From Candidatus Omnitrophota bacterium (GTDB lineage: Bacteria; Omnitrophota; Gorgyraeia; Tantalellales; Tantalellaceae), in the NCBI GenBank assembly GCA_013204685.1, contig JABMSC010000160.1, positions 1-5,997 on the forward strand: a stretch of DNA of 5,997 nucleotides, read 5' to 3'. Below are positions 1 to 5,761 of the stretch, one piece after another. A program made the translations under genes and the position numbers. Positions within the stretch are counted from its first letter, which is position 1. Each line of letters begins with the position of its first letter. The notes under the pieces were generated by a model that worked only from the letters and a program-made list of their open reading frames with translations, searched no databases and was not told the origin of the DNA.

Positions 1-17
1 AAAATACTCAACAGTAA

Positions 18-93
18 GCCCCTGTAGCTCAGCTGGATAGAGTACTGGCCTCCGAAGCCGGGAGCAGAGGTTCGAATCCTCTCGGGGGCGCCA
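18..93 (+). tRNA. tRNA-Arg, anticodon CCG
   Basis: Complete cloverleaf that reads CGG arginine codons. The acceptor stem pairs GCCCCTG (18-24) with CGGGGGC (83-89). The D stem is 27-30/40-43. The anticodon stem is 45-49/57-61 around loop CTCCGAA, giving anticodon CCG at 52-54. The T arm is AGAGG-TTCGAAT-CCTCT at 66-82. The discriminator base is G90 and CCA is encoded at 91-93. No intron or mismatch is seen. Only 17 bases precede it, so its promoter is outside the window. Its 3' end is copied twice just downstream, once inverted and once direct. Confidence 0.97.
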
Positions 94-101
94 CAAAAAA
101 A

Positions 102-131
102 CCTCATAGTATTACGCTACGAGGGTTTTTT
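102..131 (+). terminator. Rho-independent terminator of the tRNA gene
   Basis: The arms cctcatag (102-109) and ctacgagg (117-124) pair with one A-C mismatch around a 7-base loop and are followed by a run of six T (126-131). An A run precedes the stem, so it could also act on the opposite strand. It lies 9 bases after the tRNA CCA end, where a tRNA terminator is expected. Confidence 0.75.
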
Positions 132-137
132 ATGCGC

Positions 138-334
138 GGCGGCCTCGAGAGGATTCGAAGGGAGATACCGAGCCTTCAATAAAGGGAGCTTGCGAGCCGG
201 CGAGCAAGCGACTTCCAGCGAGGTATCGGGTGGCCGACCGGAAGGCGAAAATATTTTCTATTACGAGCGATAGCGAGAAATAGCGAGATAAAAAGAGCCT
301 GGAGGCGCCGAATCCTCTCGGGGGCGCCACAAAA
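138..334. mobile_element. Small non-coding element bounded by tRNA 3'-end copies
   Basis: The segment has ends derived from the neighbouring tRNA-Arg. Its left end (138-159) matches the reverse complement of tRNA bases 71-92 at 20 of 22 positions. Its right end (309-334) is an exact direct copy of bases 73-98. Within the element, 146-157 and 309-320 therefore form a perfect 12-bp terminal inverted repeat. The interior is rich in gcgag-type motifs and small stems: gcttgc/gcaagc (188-193/204-209), gatacc/ggtatc (164-169/222-227) and cttcc/ggaag (212-216/240-244). There is no convincing reading frame. It could be a MITE-like repeat that uses tRNA ends as termini, or the scar of an integrative element that entered the tRNA gene. 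The sequence alone does not decide between these. Confidence 0.55.
309..334 (+). repeat. Direct copy of the tRNA-Arg 3' end (att-like)
   Basis: These 26 bases are identical to 73-98, covering part of the T arm, the 3' acceptor strand, the CCA and five trailing bases (caaaa). The match stops at base 99 versus 335. A tRNA 3'-end duplication of this kind is the usual footprint of tyrosine-recombinase integration, with the intact gene at one end and the 3' fragment at the other. No integrase gene is present in the 210 bases between the copies, so the att reading is an inference. Confidence 0.6.
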
Positions 335-482
335 CAGTTCTTTTAGACATGTCTTTCTCGAGTAAGCGGGTTACCGTTTACACGGGAATGACACATTTTT
401 ATATAGACCATCCCTGACTTCTGTGTTAAATAAGCGCTTCCGTGTCAACACCTCCCCAAACCCCTGTAGTTACTAATTTATA
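335..482. other. Non-coding spacer with no recognised feature
   Basis: This stretch lies between the tRNA-derived element and the HU promoter. I find no plausible reading frame, no strong hairpin with a T run and no repeat. A 9-base string, cccctgtag (461-469), equals the tRNA 5' end (19-27), but that is short enough to be chance. Confidence 0.5.
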
Positions 483-511
483 TTGACAAGCAGGTAAAAG
501 TTTAGTATAGT
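483..511 (+). promoter_or_regulatory. Sigma-70-type promoter of the HU gene
   Basis: A consensus -35 box TTGACA (483-488) is followed by a 17-base spacer and a -10 box TATAGT (506-511). Transcription would start near 518 and give a leader of about 40 bases before the ATG at 560. The leader carries a strong AAGGAGG site at 547-553, six bases from the start. The near-consensus boxes and strong ribosome site fit a highly expressed nucleoid protein. Confidence 0.75.
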
Positions 512-559
512 TTTTAAGTTAGCGGTTTTTTTTGTTGAAAGGTTAAAAGGAGGTAGTCA

Positions 560-844
560 ATGAACAAAGCTCAATTGATAAACTCAATAACCAAAGTCGG
601 TGAATATGACACTAAAGCAGAGGCTGGAAGAGCCTATGAAAGTGTTGTAAGTGCCATCACTGGTCGCCTGAGCACAGGCGGTGCAAAGTCCAGAGTCATC
701 AGACTTCCTGAACTGGGCACATTCCAGATGAAAACAAGAAAAGCTAGAAAAGGCAGAAACCCGCAGACAGGCAGAACCATTAAGATAAAGGCAAAGAAAG
801 TTGTAACTTTCAGAAATGGTAAAAGCCTGGCCAAGAGTCTCTAG
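560..844 (+). CDS. HU/IHF-family nucleoid DNA-binding protein
   Basis: A small basic histone-like protein that binds and bends DNA as a dimer and compacts the nucleoid. At 94 residues it matches the usual HU size of about 90. Residues 1-45 are the helical dimerisation part (MNKAQLINSI to STGGAKS). The saddle strand follows at about 46-63, with the family signature GTFQMKTRKAR. The DNA-binding beta arm is about 60-80, with the RNPQTG motif at 66-71 whose proline intercalates between base pairs. The end (VVTFRNGKSLAKSL) is typical. The stretch RVIRLPELGTF is a little longer than in enterobacterial HU. The start is fixed by AAGGAGG at 547-553. The gene has its own promoter and terminator, so it is a single-gene unit. 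HU is preferred over IHF, but the sequence does not strictly exclude IHF or a phage-type homologue. Confidence 0.93.
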   Translation: MNKAQLINSITKVGEYDTKAEAGRAYESVVSAITGRLSTGGAKSRVIRLPELGTFQMKTRKARKGRNPQTGRTIKIKAKKVVTFRNGKSLAKSL

Positions 845-866
845 TCTCTAGCTGAACAAACCGAAG

Positions 867-904
867 CAACCCCCGTTTCATTAAGAGGCGGGGGTTGTTT
901 TTTT
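867..904 (+). terminator. Rho-independent terminator after the HU gene
   Basis: A perfect 9-bp stem, caacccccg (867-875) with cgggggttg (889-897), closes a 13-base loop and is followed by seven T (898-904). It starts 22 bases after the HU stop codon and is a textbook strong terminator. Confidence 0.93.
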
Positions 905-908
905 AGGC

Positions 909-941
909 GCCCCGTTACAAAGCAAAGATTTCTAACGGGGC
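909..941. repeat. Palindrome with ccccgtta/taacgggg arms, copy 1
   Basis: The arms gccccgtta (909-917) and taacggggc (933-941) pair perfectly over 9 bp around a 15-base loop. The same 8-bp core arms recur at 4906-4913/4933-4940 with a different loop, also between genes. The repetition of both arms with variable centres suggests a dispersed REP-like palindrome. It has no T run, so it is not an obvious terminator, and it sits directly behind the HU terminator. Confidence 0.6.
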
Positions 942-975
942 ACGCAGATCACATAGCTTGACATATGGATAAACG

Positions 976-1005
976 TTGGATTTTTATAATTGTTGAAGGT
1001 ATAAT
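976..1005 (+). promoter_or_regulatory. Sigma-70-type promoter of the lpxD-hldD operon
   Basis: A consensus -10 box TATAAT (1000-1005) lies 18 bases after TTGGAT (976-981), with the start of transcription expected near 1012. A competing pair, TTGACA (958-963) and TATAAT (985-990), has good boxes but a 21-base spacer, so it is less likely. The leader has an AGGAGA ribosome site at 1048-1053 for lpxD. Confidence 0.6.
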
Positions 1006-1058
1006 GTAGGATAATTAAAACGTTTTTTATTATTGTAACTTCAATACAGGAGAAGATC

Positions 1059-2075
1059 ATGATAACAGTTAACCAAATAGCGCAGCTTGTAAATGGGACA
1101 GTTATGGGGGATGGAGATGTGCCCGTTAAGGGGCTGGCTTCTTACAAATATGCCGAAGAGGGAGATGCAACCTTTGTCCTCAGTGCCGAAGACTTAGAAG
1201 CTGCAGCAAAAAGTGATACTTCGTGCGTTATCACCACTGAAGCGGTAGAAGGATATCCAAAAACCATGCTTCAGGTGAAGGATCTGAAGGAAGCAATAGT
1301 GATACTCTATAACGCTATGCGTGAGATGAAAGGCCCTGCGAAAAAAGGGGAAATAGACCCCAGCGCCAGTATTGCCGAGAGCGCAATACTGGGGAAAAAT
1401 GTTGCGATCGGAAAAAATGCGGTTATTGGGGAAAACACCCGCATTGGGGATAATGCCTCCATTGGCGCAAACTGTGTAATAGAAAAAGATGTTTCAATAG
1501 GAAATAACACTCTTTTGCATCCCAATATAGTTGTATATGATCATGTTACCATTGGGAACAATGTAACGATTTTTTCCGGAACTATCATAGGAGCGGATGG
1601 ATTTGGTTTTGTTCCTAAAGGGGACAAAATATATAAAGTACCGCAGCTTTGCAGCGTTGTAATAGAAGACGACGTTGAGATCGGAGCTAATAACTGTATA
1701 GATAGAGGCGCTTTTACTGATACCGTTATAGGAAAGGGCTCAAAGATCGATAATCTCTGTCAGATCGCGCATAATGTAAAAATAGGAAAGAATGTGCTGA
1801 TAGCCGGTATGTGCGGTATAGCCGGGAGCGCTACGATCGACGACAACACGATCTTTGGAGCAGGGGTCGGCGTGTCAGACCATACGCGCGTAGGGAAAAA
1901 TGTAAAGGTAGGAGCAAAGAGCGGTATTACCGGAGTTATTCATGATAACGAGGTCTTGTTCGGATATCCTGCCAGGAAAGTTTCGGACTTCAAAAAACTA
2001 TGGGGCATTGAGACCCTCATGATAAAGCATTATAAGAAACTTAAGGAATTGATCCTAAACATGGCAAAGGATTAG
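1059..2075 (+). CDS. lpxD: UDP-3-O-acylglucosamine N-acyltransferase LpxD
   Basis: Third enzyme of lipid A synthesis. It moves a hydroxyacyl chain from acyl carrier protein to the free 2-amino group of UDP-3-O-acylglucosamine, in the cytoplasm next to the inner membrane, as a trimer. The 338-residue length is typical. Residues 1-95 form the uridine-binding N-terminal domain. Residues 100-300 are hexapeptide repeats (IGKNAVIG, IGDNASIG, VTIGNNVT and others) that build a left-handed beta helix. The family block GADGFGF (179-184 region) and the catalytic motif QIAHNV, with H238 as the general base, are present. GYPA (302-305) closes the helix and residues 310-338 form the C-terminal helix. The start follows AGGAGA at 1048-1053. 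hldD begins 30 bases after the stop, so the two are probably cotranscribed. A perfect 10-bp inverted repeat lies in the coding sequence at 1366-1375/1383-1392. Confidence 0.95.
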   Translation: MITVNQIAQLVNGTVMGDGDVPVKGLASYKYAEEGDATFVLSAEDLEAAAKSDTSCVITTEAVEGYPKTMLQVKDLKEAIVILYNAMREMKGPAKKGEIDPSASIAESAILGKNVAIGKNAVIGENTRIGDNASIGANCVIEKDVSIGNNTLLHPNIVVYDHVTIGNNVTIFSGTIIGADGFGFVPKGDKIYKVPQLCSVVIEDDVEIGANNCIDRGAFTDTVIGKGSKIDNLCQIAHNVKIGKNVLIAGMCGIAGSATIDDNTIFGAGVGVSDHTRVGKNVKVGAKSGITGVIHDNEVLFGYPARKVSDFKKLWGIETLMIKHYKKLKELILNMAKD

Positions 2076-2105
2076 AGAGTATACAGCAGGAATAAGGAGA
2101 CTTGG

Positions 2106-3068
2106 ATGATCATACTCACCGGCGGTGCCGGATTTATCGGAAGCTGCTTCCTCCGGAAACTTAATGACGAAGGAATAGACGATATAGTCGTGGTGGATGA
2201 CCTTGACGATTCCGGTAAACGGCGCAATCTTGACAATAAAAGCTTCCGGGATTACATCCAGAAAGATGATTTCCTTGATATGGTTACCCATCACAAATTC
2301 CCAACGCCGGAATATATCATACATATGGGAGCATGTTCTTCGACCACGCTTACTGATGCCGATCACTACAGAAAGAACAATTACGAATATTCCAAGACAC
2401 TCGCGGAATGGGCACTTTATAATAAAGTATCTTTCCAGTACGCATCTTCCGCGGCGACTTATGGTGACGGAAGCTCCGGATATAGCGACGACGATGACAA
2501 CACGCGCCGCCTTGAACCGCTTAACCTGTACGGGCGCTCTAAACAGCTTTTCGACTTGTGGGTGCTTGATAATGATCTTGCCAATGAAGTGACGGGACTC
2601 AAATTTTTTAATGTTTTCGGTCCCAACGAATATCATAAAGAAGACATGATGAGCGTCATATGCAAGAAATTCCCCCAGGTAAAAAATGAAGGCAGGATCA
2701 CTTTGTTTAAATCCTATCGTAACGATTATGCTGACGGCGAGCAGAAAAGAGATTTTATTTACGTAAAAGATGCTGTGGAAGTTATGTATTATCTTTTTCT
2801 GGAGCCGGAAAAGACCGGCATATTCAATTTGGGCACGGGCAAGGCGCGCTCATGGAATGATATAGCAAATGCGATGTTCGCTGCCGCAGGAAAGAAGCCG
2901 GTTATTGAATACATTGAAATGCCCGAGACTCTCCGCGACAGGTATCAGTATTTCACCCAGGCTGATATGACCAAACTGCGAAAGACTGGATATGTTGATG
3001 AATTTACCTCGCTTGAAGACGCGGTTAAGGATTATATTGGATATCTTGAGAAGGGTGAATATATATAA
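2106..3068 (+). CDS. hldD: ADP-L-glycero-D-manno-heptose 6-epimerase HldD
   Basis: Last step in making ADP-L-glycero-D-manno-heptose, the donor of inner-core heptose of lipopolysaccharide. It epimerises C6 of the D,D form in the cytoplasm with bound NADP. It belongs to the extended short-chain dehydrogenase family, and 320 residues is about the usual length. The Rossmann nucleotide-binding motif GGAGFIG is at 6-12. The family block MGACSSTT is at 74-81. The catalytic set is the serines of YASSAATYG (112-120) and YGRSK, with Y142 and K146. HldD hallmarks follow: FNVFGPNEYHK (168-178), DGEQKRDFIYVKD (210-222) and YQYFTQAD (280-287). The start follows AAGGAG at 2094-2099. Translation probably couples to lpxD transcription, as there is no promoter or terminator in the 30-base gap. 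The stop is 22 bases from the end of the convergent cyclase gene, with no terminator seen between them. Confidence 0.95.
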   Translation: MIILTGGAGFIGSCFLRKLNDEGIDDIVVVDDLDDSGKRRNLDNKSFRDYIQKDDFLDMVTHHKFPTPEYIIHMGACSSTTLTDADHYRKNNYEYSKTLAEWALYNKVSFQYASSAATYGDGSSGYSDDDDNTRRLEPLNLYGRSKQLFDLWVLDNDLANEVTGLKFFNVFGPNEYHKEDMMSVICKKFPQVKNEGRITLFKSYRNDYADGEQKRDFIYVKDAVEVMYYLFLEPEKTGIFNLGTGKARSWNDIANAMFAAAGKKPVIEYIEMPETLRDRYQYFTQADMTKLRKTGYVDEFTSLEDAVKDYIGYLEKGEYI

Positions 3069-3090
3069 GAGAGGTACGACTCACAACTAA

Positions 3091-4227
3091 CTAAGCAGAC
3101 CTGATAAACTTCTTAGTCTCAGGATCGAAAAGGGTGATCAGGTTCCTTCCATTATTCTTCGACTCATAAAGGGCAAGATCCGCTTCACTGATAAGATATT
3201 CCGGCTTGTAATCAGGGTCTGCACCGTTGTAAGATGACACTCCCATGCTAATTGTTGTGCCGGCAGCAGTGCGATCTACCTCGAAAGGTGTATGCTCGAT
3301 TTTATCCTTGATCCGATGGGCAGTTTCGACGGCCTGCTCTGTGAGTTTTTTCAAACGGTTTGCAATGGACTTTGCTTCATCAATACCCGCCTCGATGAGA
3401 AGTATTGCAAATTCTTCCCCTCCGTATCTGGCAACAATATCTGAAGCACGAACATTCTCTGAGATGATGCGCGCAACAGTTTGCAGGGCGTTATCCCCGG
3501 CCAGGTGTCCATAAGTATCATTAAACTTTTTAAAGTGATCAACGTCACACATTATGAGTGATAGAGGGCGTTTGTATCTTTCCGCGCGGCTTATTTCCGT
3601 TGCGAGAAAATCCTTGAAGTATTTTTGTGTGTAGAGGCCCGTTAGGCCGTCATGGACGGCCTGATATTCTGCTACACGTTTTTCCTGTTCGATCTTTGCA
3701 TTGTATTCACGGTACAGGAGTATAAACAGGAGCAGTGACAAGAGTATGGCAAAAAAGATCTTAGTGATATTGATCGTGTGATTATATTCTTCCAGCCCCT
3801 TTTGATATTCCCGGTTAATGTCATATACAAGAAGCGTGCCTACATCGCGGCCGCCATATTTAATTGGATAGACATATTCGGCGTTTAAGATGTCTATTTC
3901 TCTGACATCTTTAATGATACTTTTCATGAGACCTTCCTGGTCCTGGTAGATGAAGTTCACGCTCAGGAAGGGAATATCGTTATATTTGGTTATGAACACC
4001 CGGATATTATCAGCCGAAGGAGAGGGCACTTCCTGTTTGAAACTCTGGTAAATAGACGAAGCCAGGCGTTCTGCGCGTTCCAGATTGTAGCTGGTCGGTT
4101 TCTCTATGAAATATTTATACATAATTACACTTTGGCTGTTCAAGAGAAAATTAAAGAGAAACCAACTTGTGATGGCAAGGAGGAGCAGGTATCCTATAAA
4201 TCGTGTTCCTAAAACTGCGAGTTTCAT
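3091..4227 (-). CDS. Membrane-bound GGDEF diguanylate cyclase
   Basis: Makes the second messenger c-di-GMP from two GTP. Transmembrane helices at about 11-30 and 155-172 enclose an extracytoplasmic sensor of about 125 residues. That part is probably a Cache-like or related ligand domain, although no motif fixes it. A charged linker (173-190) leads to the GGDEF domain at about 188-365. Visible motifs are HDGLTGLY (192-199), the metal and GTP segment CDVDHFKKFNDTYGH (227-241), the active site RYGGEEF with GGEEF at 269-273, and the inhibitory I-site RASD at 260-263, exactly five residues upstream of GGEEF. The enzyme therefore looks active and feedback-inhibited. No EAL domain is present. The gene is divergent from the diiron gene and convergent with hldD. 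Its ribosome site is weak (GGGAT a few bases upstream) compared with its neighbours. The signal sensed is unknown. Confidence 0.92.
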   Translation of the reverse strand: MKLAVLGTRFIGYLLLLAITSWFLFNFLLNSQSVIMYKYFIEKPTSYNLERAERLASSIYQSFKQEVPSPSADNIRVFITKYNDIPFLSVNFIYQDQEGLMKSIIKDVREIDILNAEYVYPIKYGGRDVGTLLVYDINREYQKGLEEYNHTINITKIFFAILLSLLLFILLYREYNAKIEQEKRVAEYQAVHDGLTGLYTQKYFKDFLATEISRAERYKRPLSLIMCDVDHFKKFNDTYGHLAGDNALQTVARIISENVRASDIVARYGGEEFAILLIEAGIDEAKSIANRLKKLTEQAVETAHRIKDKIEHTPFEVDRTAAGTTISMGVSSYNGADPDYKPEYLISEADLALYESKNNGRNLITLFDPETKKFIRSA

Positions 4228-4263
4228 AATTTTATCCCAACATGTTTAATATTATTCCTTACT

Positions 4264-4292
4264 ATTATATACGGCGCGTAGGAGAAAAGCAA
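4264..4292 (-). promoter_or_regulatory. Putative promoter of the diguanylate cyclase gene
   Basis: Reading the minus strand, a TATAAT -10 box (4269 down to 4264) is preceded by a 17-base spacer and TTGCTT (4292 down to 4287) as a partial -35 box. The expected start of transcription is about 30 bases before the ATG at 4227. The -10 is consensus but the -35 matches only in TTG. Confidence 0.45.
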
Positions 4293-4344
4293 ATGAGCGA
4301 GGAAGGTTGAAGGAGCCGGTAATAAGCCCTGATGTTTTTGTTAT

Positions 4345-4373
4345 TTGAATTTTAGGGCTGAATATGCTATATT
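4345..4373 (+). promoter_or_regulatory. Extended -10 promoter of the diiron protein gene
   Basis: TTGAAT (4345-4350), a 17-base spacer and TATATT (4368-4373) form a good sigma-70-type promoter, and TG at 4365-4366 makes the -10 extended. The leader is short and holds GAGGAGGGG (4388-4396), seven bases from the ATG. No clear operator palindrome for a peroxide or iron regulator could be made out in the 176 bases shared with the divergent gene. Confidence 0.65.
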
Positions 4374-4403
4374 CTCACTATTATTACGAGGAGGGGAAAA
4401 TCT

Positions 4404-4892
4404 ATGGATACCACATATACTTCAAAAGAGATAATTGAGATGGCCATTCAGGCTAAGGGAAAAGGCGTGGAGTTATATATGACCCTGGCGCGAAACAGCG
4501 AGAATTATCATGTTAGTCAGCTTTTCGCGGAACTTGCGAAGGACGAGGAAAGGCATAAGCTTCAGCTTAAAAAATGGATGGAAGAATTTGACACCAAAAG
4601 ACGCGAAGAGGCTTATCCGGGAGAAAAGGCGCTTTATCTAAAAGCGCTGGTAGACGCCAATGCATTTAACTGCGATACCACCCAGAAACAAATACTTGAG
4701 ACAACTATCAGTGAAGAAGAAGCGCTTCAAGCGGGGATCACGTTTGAGAAGGATTTCATGCTTTTTCTGCATGAACTGAAACAACATGTTGCTACCGATG
4801 AAGATTCACATACTGTAGATGCGCTTATTGATGATGAAGTGCGCCATCTGAGGGAGATGTTTTATCTGAAAGAGAAGGTGGATGGTAAATAG
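4404..4892 (+). CDS. Rubrerythrin-like diiron (ferritin-like) protein
   Basis: A 162-residue four-helix protein with the two ExxH motifs of the rubrerythrin/ferritin-like diiron fold. Probable iron ligands are E23 on helix A (GVELY), E48 and H51 on helix B (DEERH), E115 on helix C (TFEKDF), and E145 and H148 on helix D (DDEVRH), so the full six-residue set is present. Proteins of this type reduce peroxide or handle iron in the cytoplasm of anaerobes and microaerophiles. The C-terminal rubredoxin domain of classical rubrerythrin is missing: there is no CxxC, and the only cysteine is C90. An electron donor would have to be separate. It is also unlike ferritin in length, so iron storage is less likely. 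The start follows a strong GAGGAGGGG site. The gene has its own promoter and faces the pabC-like gene tail to tail. Confidence 0.82.
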   Translation: MDTTYTSKEIIEMAIQAKGKGVELYMTLARNSENYHVSQLFAELAKDEERHKLQLKKWMEEFDTKRREEAYPGEKALYLKALVDANAFNCDTTQKQILETTISEEEALQAGITFEKDFMLFLHELKQHVATDEDSHTVDALIDDEVRHLREMFYLKEKVDGK

Positions 4893-4905
4893 GCGCGAGC
4901 CCGTG

Positions 4906-4940
4906 CCCCGTTACAAATTTCTTCGAAATTCATAACGGGG
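4906..4940. repeat. Palindrome with ccccgtta/taacgggg arms, copy 2
   Basis: The outer arms ccccgtta (4906-4913) and taacgggg (4933-4940) equal those of the palindrome at 909-941. Here the centre holds a second perfect stem, aatttc/gaaatt (4916-4921/4925-4930), around the triloop TTC. It lies in the 60-base gap between two convergent genes. It has no T run on either side, so it is a weak candidate for a shared terminator. Confidence 0.6.
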
Positions 4941-4952
4941 TGAGAGAGAGAA

Positions 4953-5600
4953 TTACGCAAGAACTGCTGGTAAGATCCCCCGAACAGAATTGATCATATA
5001 TATTTTTTCAGCATTCAAAAGGTCCTCTGCATAGAGGACCTTTTCTTTTAATCCCAGTTCGCCTGTTTCAATGAAATGCTGCCGGTACACGCCCGGCAGA
5101 ACGCCACTGGCAAGAGGCGGTGTCCAGTGTTCTTGCTCATGCTTGACAATGATATTTGATATGGCCCCTTCGGTTACTTCAGAATCCTCATTAAGGAAGA
5201 CGCAATCATAGAAGCCGTTAGTGCGGCATTTAGTAAATTCCCGATCATAAAGTTCACGGTTGGTGGTTTTATGACGGAGGAAGATGTCGTTCCTGTCTGT
5301 TCTTTTATCCGATATGGTGATCTTAACCGGGAGGTTCTCAGGGGGGTCCAGTGGGCTTGAGGAAAGCTGAATCTTACCGGACCTTTTTAAGAGAAGTCGC
5401 ATACGGTATTTTCCGGAAGGATCAAAGGAATTGGATGCATCCTCCAAAAATTTATTTACATCCCCTTCGTTGTAAGGAAAACCAAAAACTTCAGCACTTT
5501 TCTTCAGGCGCTCGAGATGAAGGTTTAAAAGAAAAAACTCACCGTTTTCCCACAAGATGGTTTCTACAAGATCGAAGTTTTTGATTTTTGGATTTGTCAT
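4953..5600 (-). CDS. PabC-type aminodeoxychorismate lyase domain (class IV aminotransferase fold)
   Basis: Probably a pyridoxal-phosphate enzyme that splits 4-amino-4-deoxychorismate into 4-aminobenzoate and pyruvate for folate synthesis. The 215 residues show class IV fold motifs: FDLVETILW at the start, HLERLKKSAEVFGF (28-41), HKTTNRELYD with K111 as the likely cofactor lysine, EVTEGAISNI (141-150), GVLPGVYR (166-173) and NSVRGILPA (204-212). It begins where the C-terminal PabC half of PabB-PabC fusions begins and lacks the extra N-terminal 20-30 residues of free PabC or IlvE proteins. The ATG at 5600 has no Shine-Dalgarno site, unlike most neighbours. The only upstream in-frame codons run into a stop at 5652-5654 inside the tandem array. 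It may be a detached fusion half or a natural short form. A D-amino-acid or branched-chain aminotransferase is possible but less likely. Confidence 0.8.
   Translation of the reverse strand: MTNPKIKNFDLVETILWENGEFFLLNLHLERLKKSAEVFGFPYNEGDVNKFLEDASNSFDPSGKYRMRLLLKRSGKIQLSSSPLDPPENLPVKITISDKRTDRNDIFLRHKTTNRELYDREFTKCRTNGFYDCVFLNEDSEVTEGAISNIIVKHEQEHWTPPLASGVLPGVYRQHFIETGELGLKEKVLYAEDLLNAEKIYMINSVRGILPAVLA
5017..5049 (+). terminator. Terminator-like palindrome inside the pabC-like gene
   Basis: A perfect 12-bp stem, aaaaggtcctct (5017-5028) with agaggacctttt (5033-5044), closes the 4-base loop gcat. On the plus strand it continues into a T-rich tail (5041-5049, one C). It is shaped like an intrinsic terminator for transcripts entering from the diiron gene, whose stop codon is 125 bases upstream. 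It lies wholly within the convergent minus-strand coding sequence, where it encodes KVLYAEDLLNAEK. Confidence 0.6.
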
Positions 5601-5625
5601 GAATTGTAGCTGAGTGCAACGAAAG

Positions 5626-5754
5626 TGGCGTGCCAGAGAGGCCGTTTCGGGCTACAATGCTCCTTTTCGTCGCATTGCTTAACGCCCTTCACGGCATCAA
5701 CCTTTGCCTTCGGCAAAGAACGCGATTCGGCACTTCGTGCCTCTCCTTCTGCCA
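5626..5754. other. Predicted multi-hairpin structure of repeat unit 1
   Basis: Hand folding gives a closing stem of tggc/gcca (5626-5629/5751-5754) and gagag/ctctc (5636-5640/5741-5745). It encloses hairpins ccg/cgg (5642-5644/5648-5650), caatgc/gcattg (5655-5660/5672-5677), gcc/ggc (5684-5686/5693-5695), ctttgcc/ggcaaag (5702-5708/5712-5718) and ggcac/gtgcc (5729-5733/5737-5741). The last hairpin and the closing stem compete for one base. The strand that functions, if any, is not known. The minus strand would have GAA triloops and a tandem G-A mismatch, both stable motifs. The fold is an inference supported by paired changes in unit 2. Confidence 0.45.
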
Positions 5755-5761
5755 GCTATGT

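Noticed and set aside
130..330. Minus-strand frame of 66 codons across the tRNA-derived element
   Set aside because: It is a translation of tRNA 3'-end copies and small palindromes, with no ribosome site and no protein-like pattern.
461..469. cccctgtag, identical to the tRNA-Arg 5' end, as a third tRNA fragment
   Set aside because: Nine bases with no extension on either side is within chance.
958..990. Promoter TTGACA (958-963) with TATAAT (985-990) for lpxD
   Set aside because: The spacer would be 21 bases. The pair at 976-1005 with 18 bases is more plausible.
2055..2636. Long minus-strand frame of 193 codons opposite hldD
   Set aside because: It is antisense to a clear HldD with all motifs intact. 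The frame stays open because of the codon use of hldD.
3644..3662. 8-bp palindrome aggccgtc/gacggcct in the cyclase gene
   Set aside because: It encodes the conserved HDGLTG region, has no T run, and codon choice around that motif explains it well enough.
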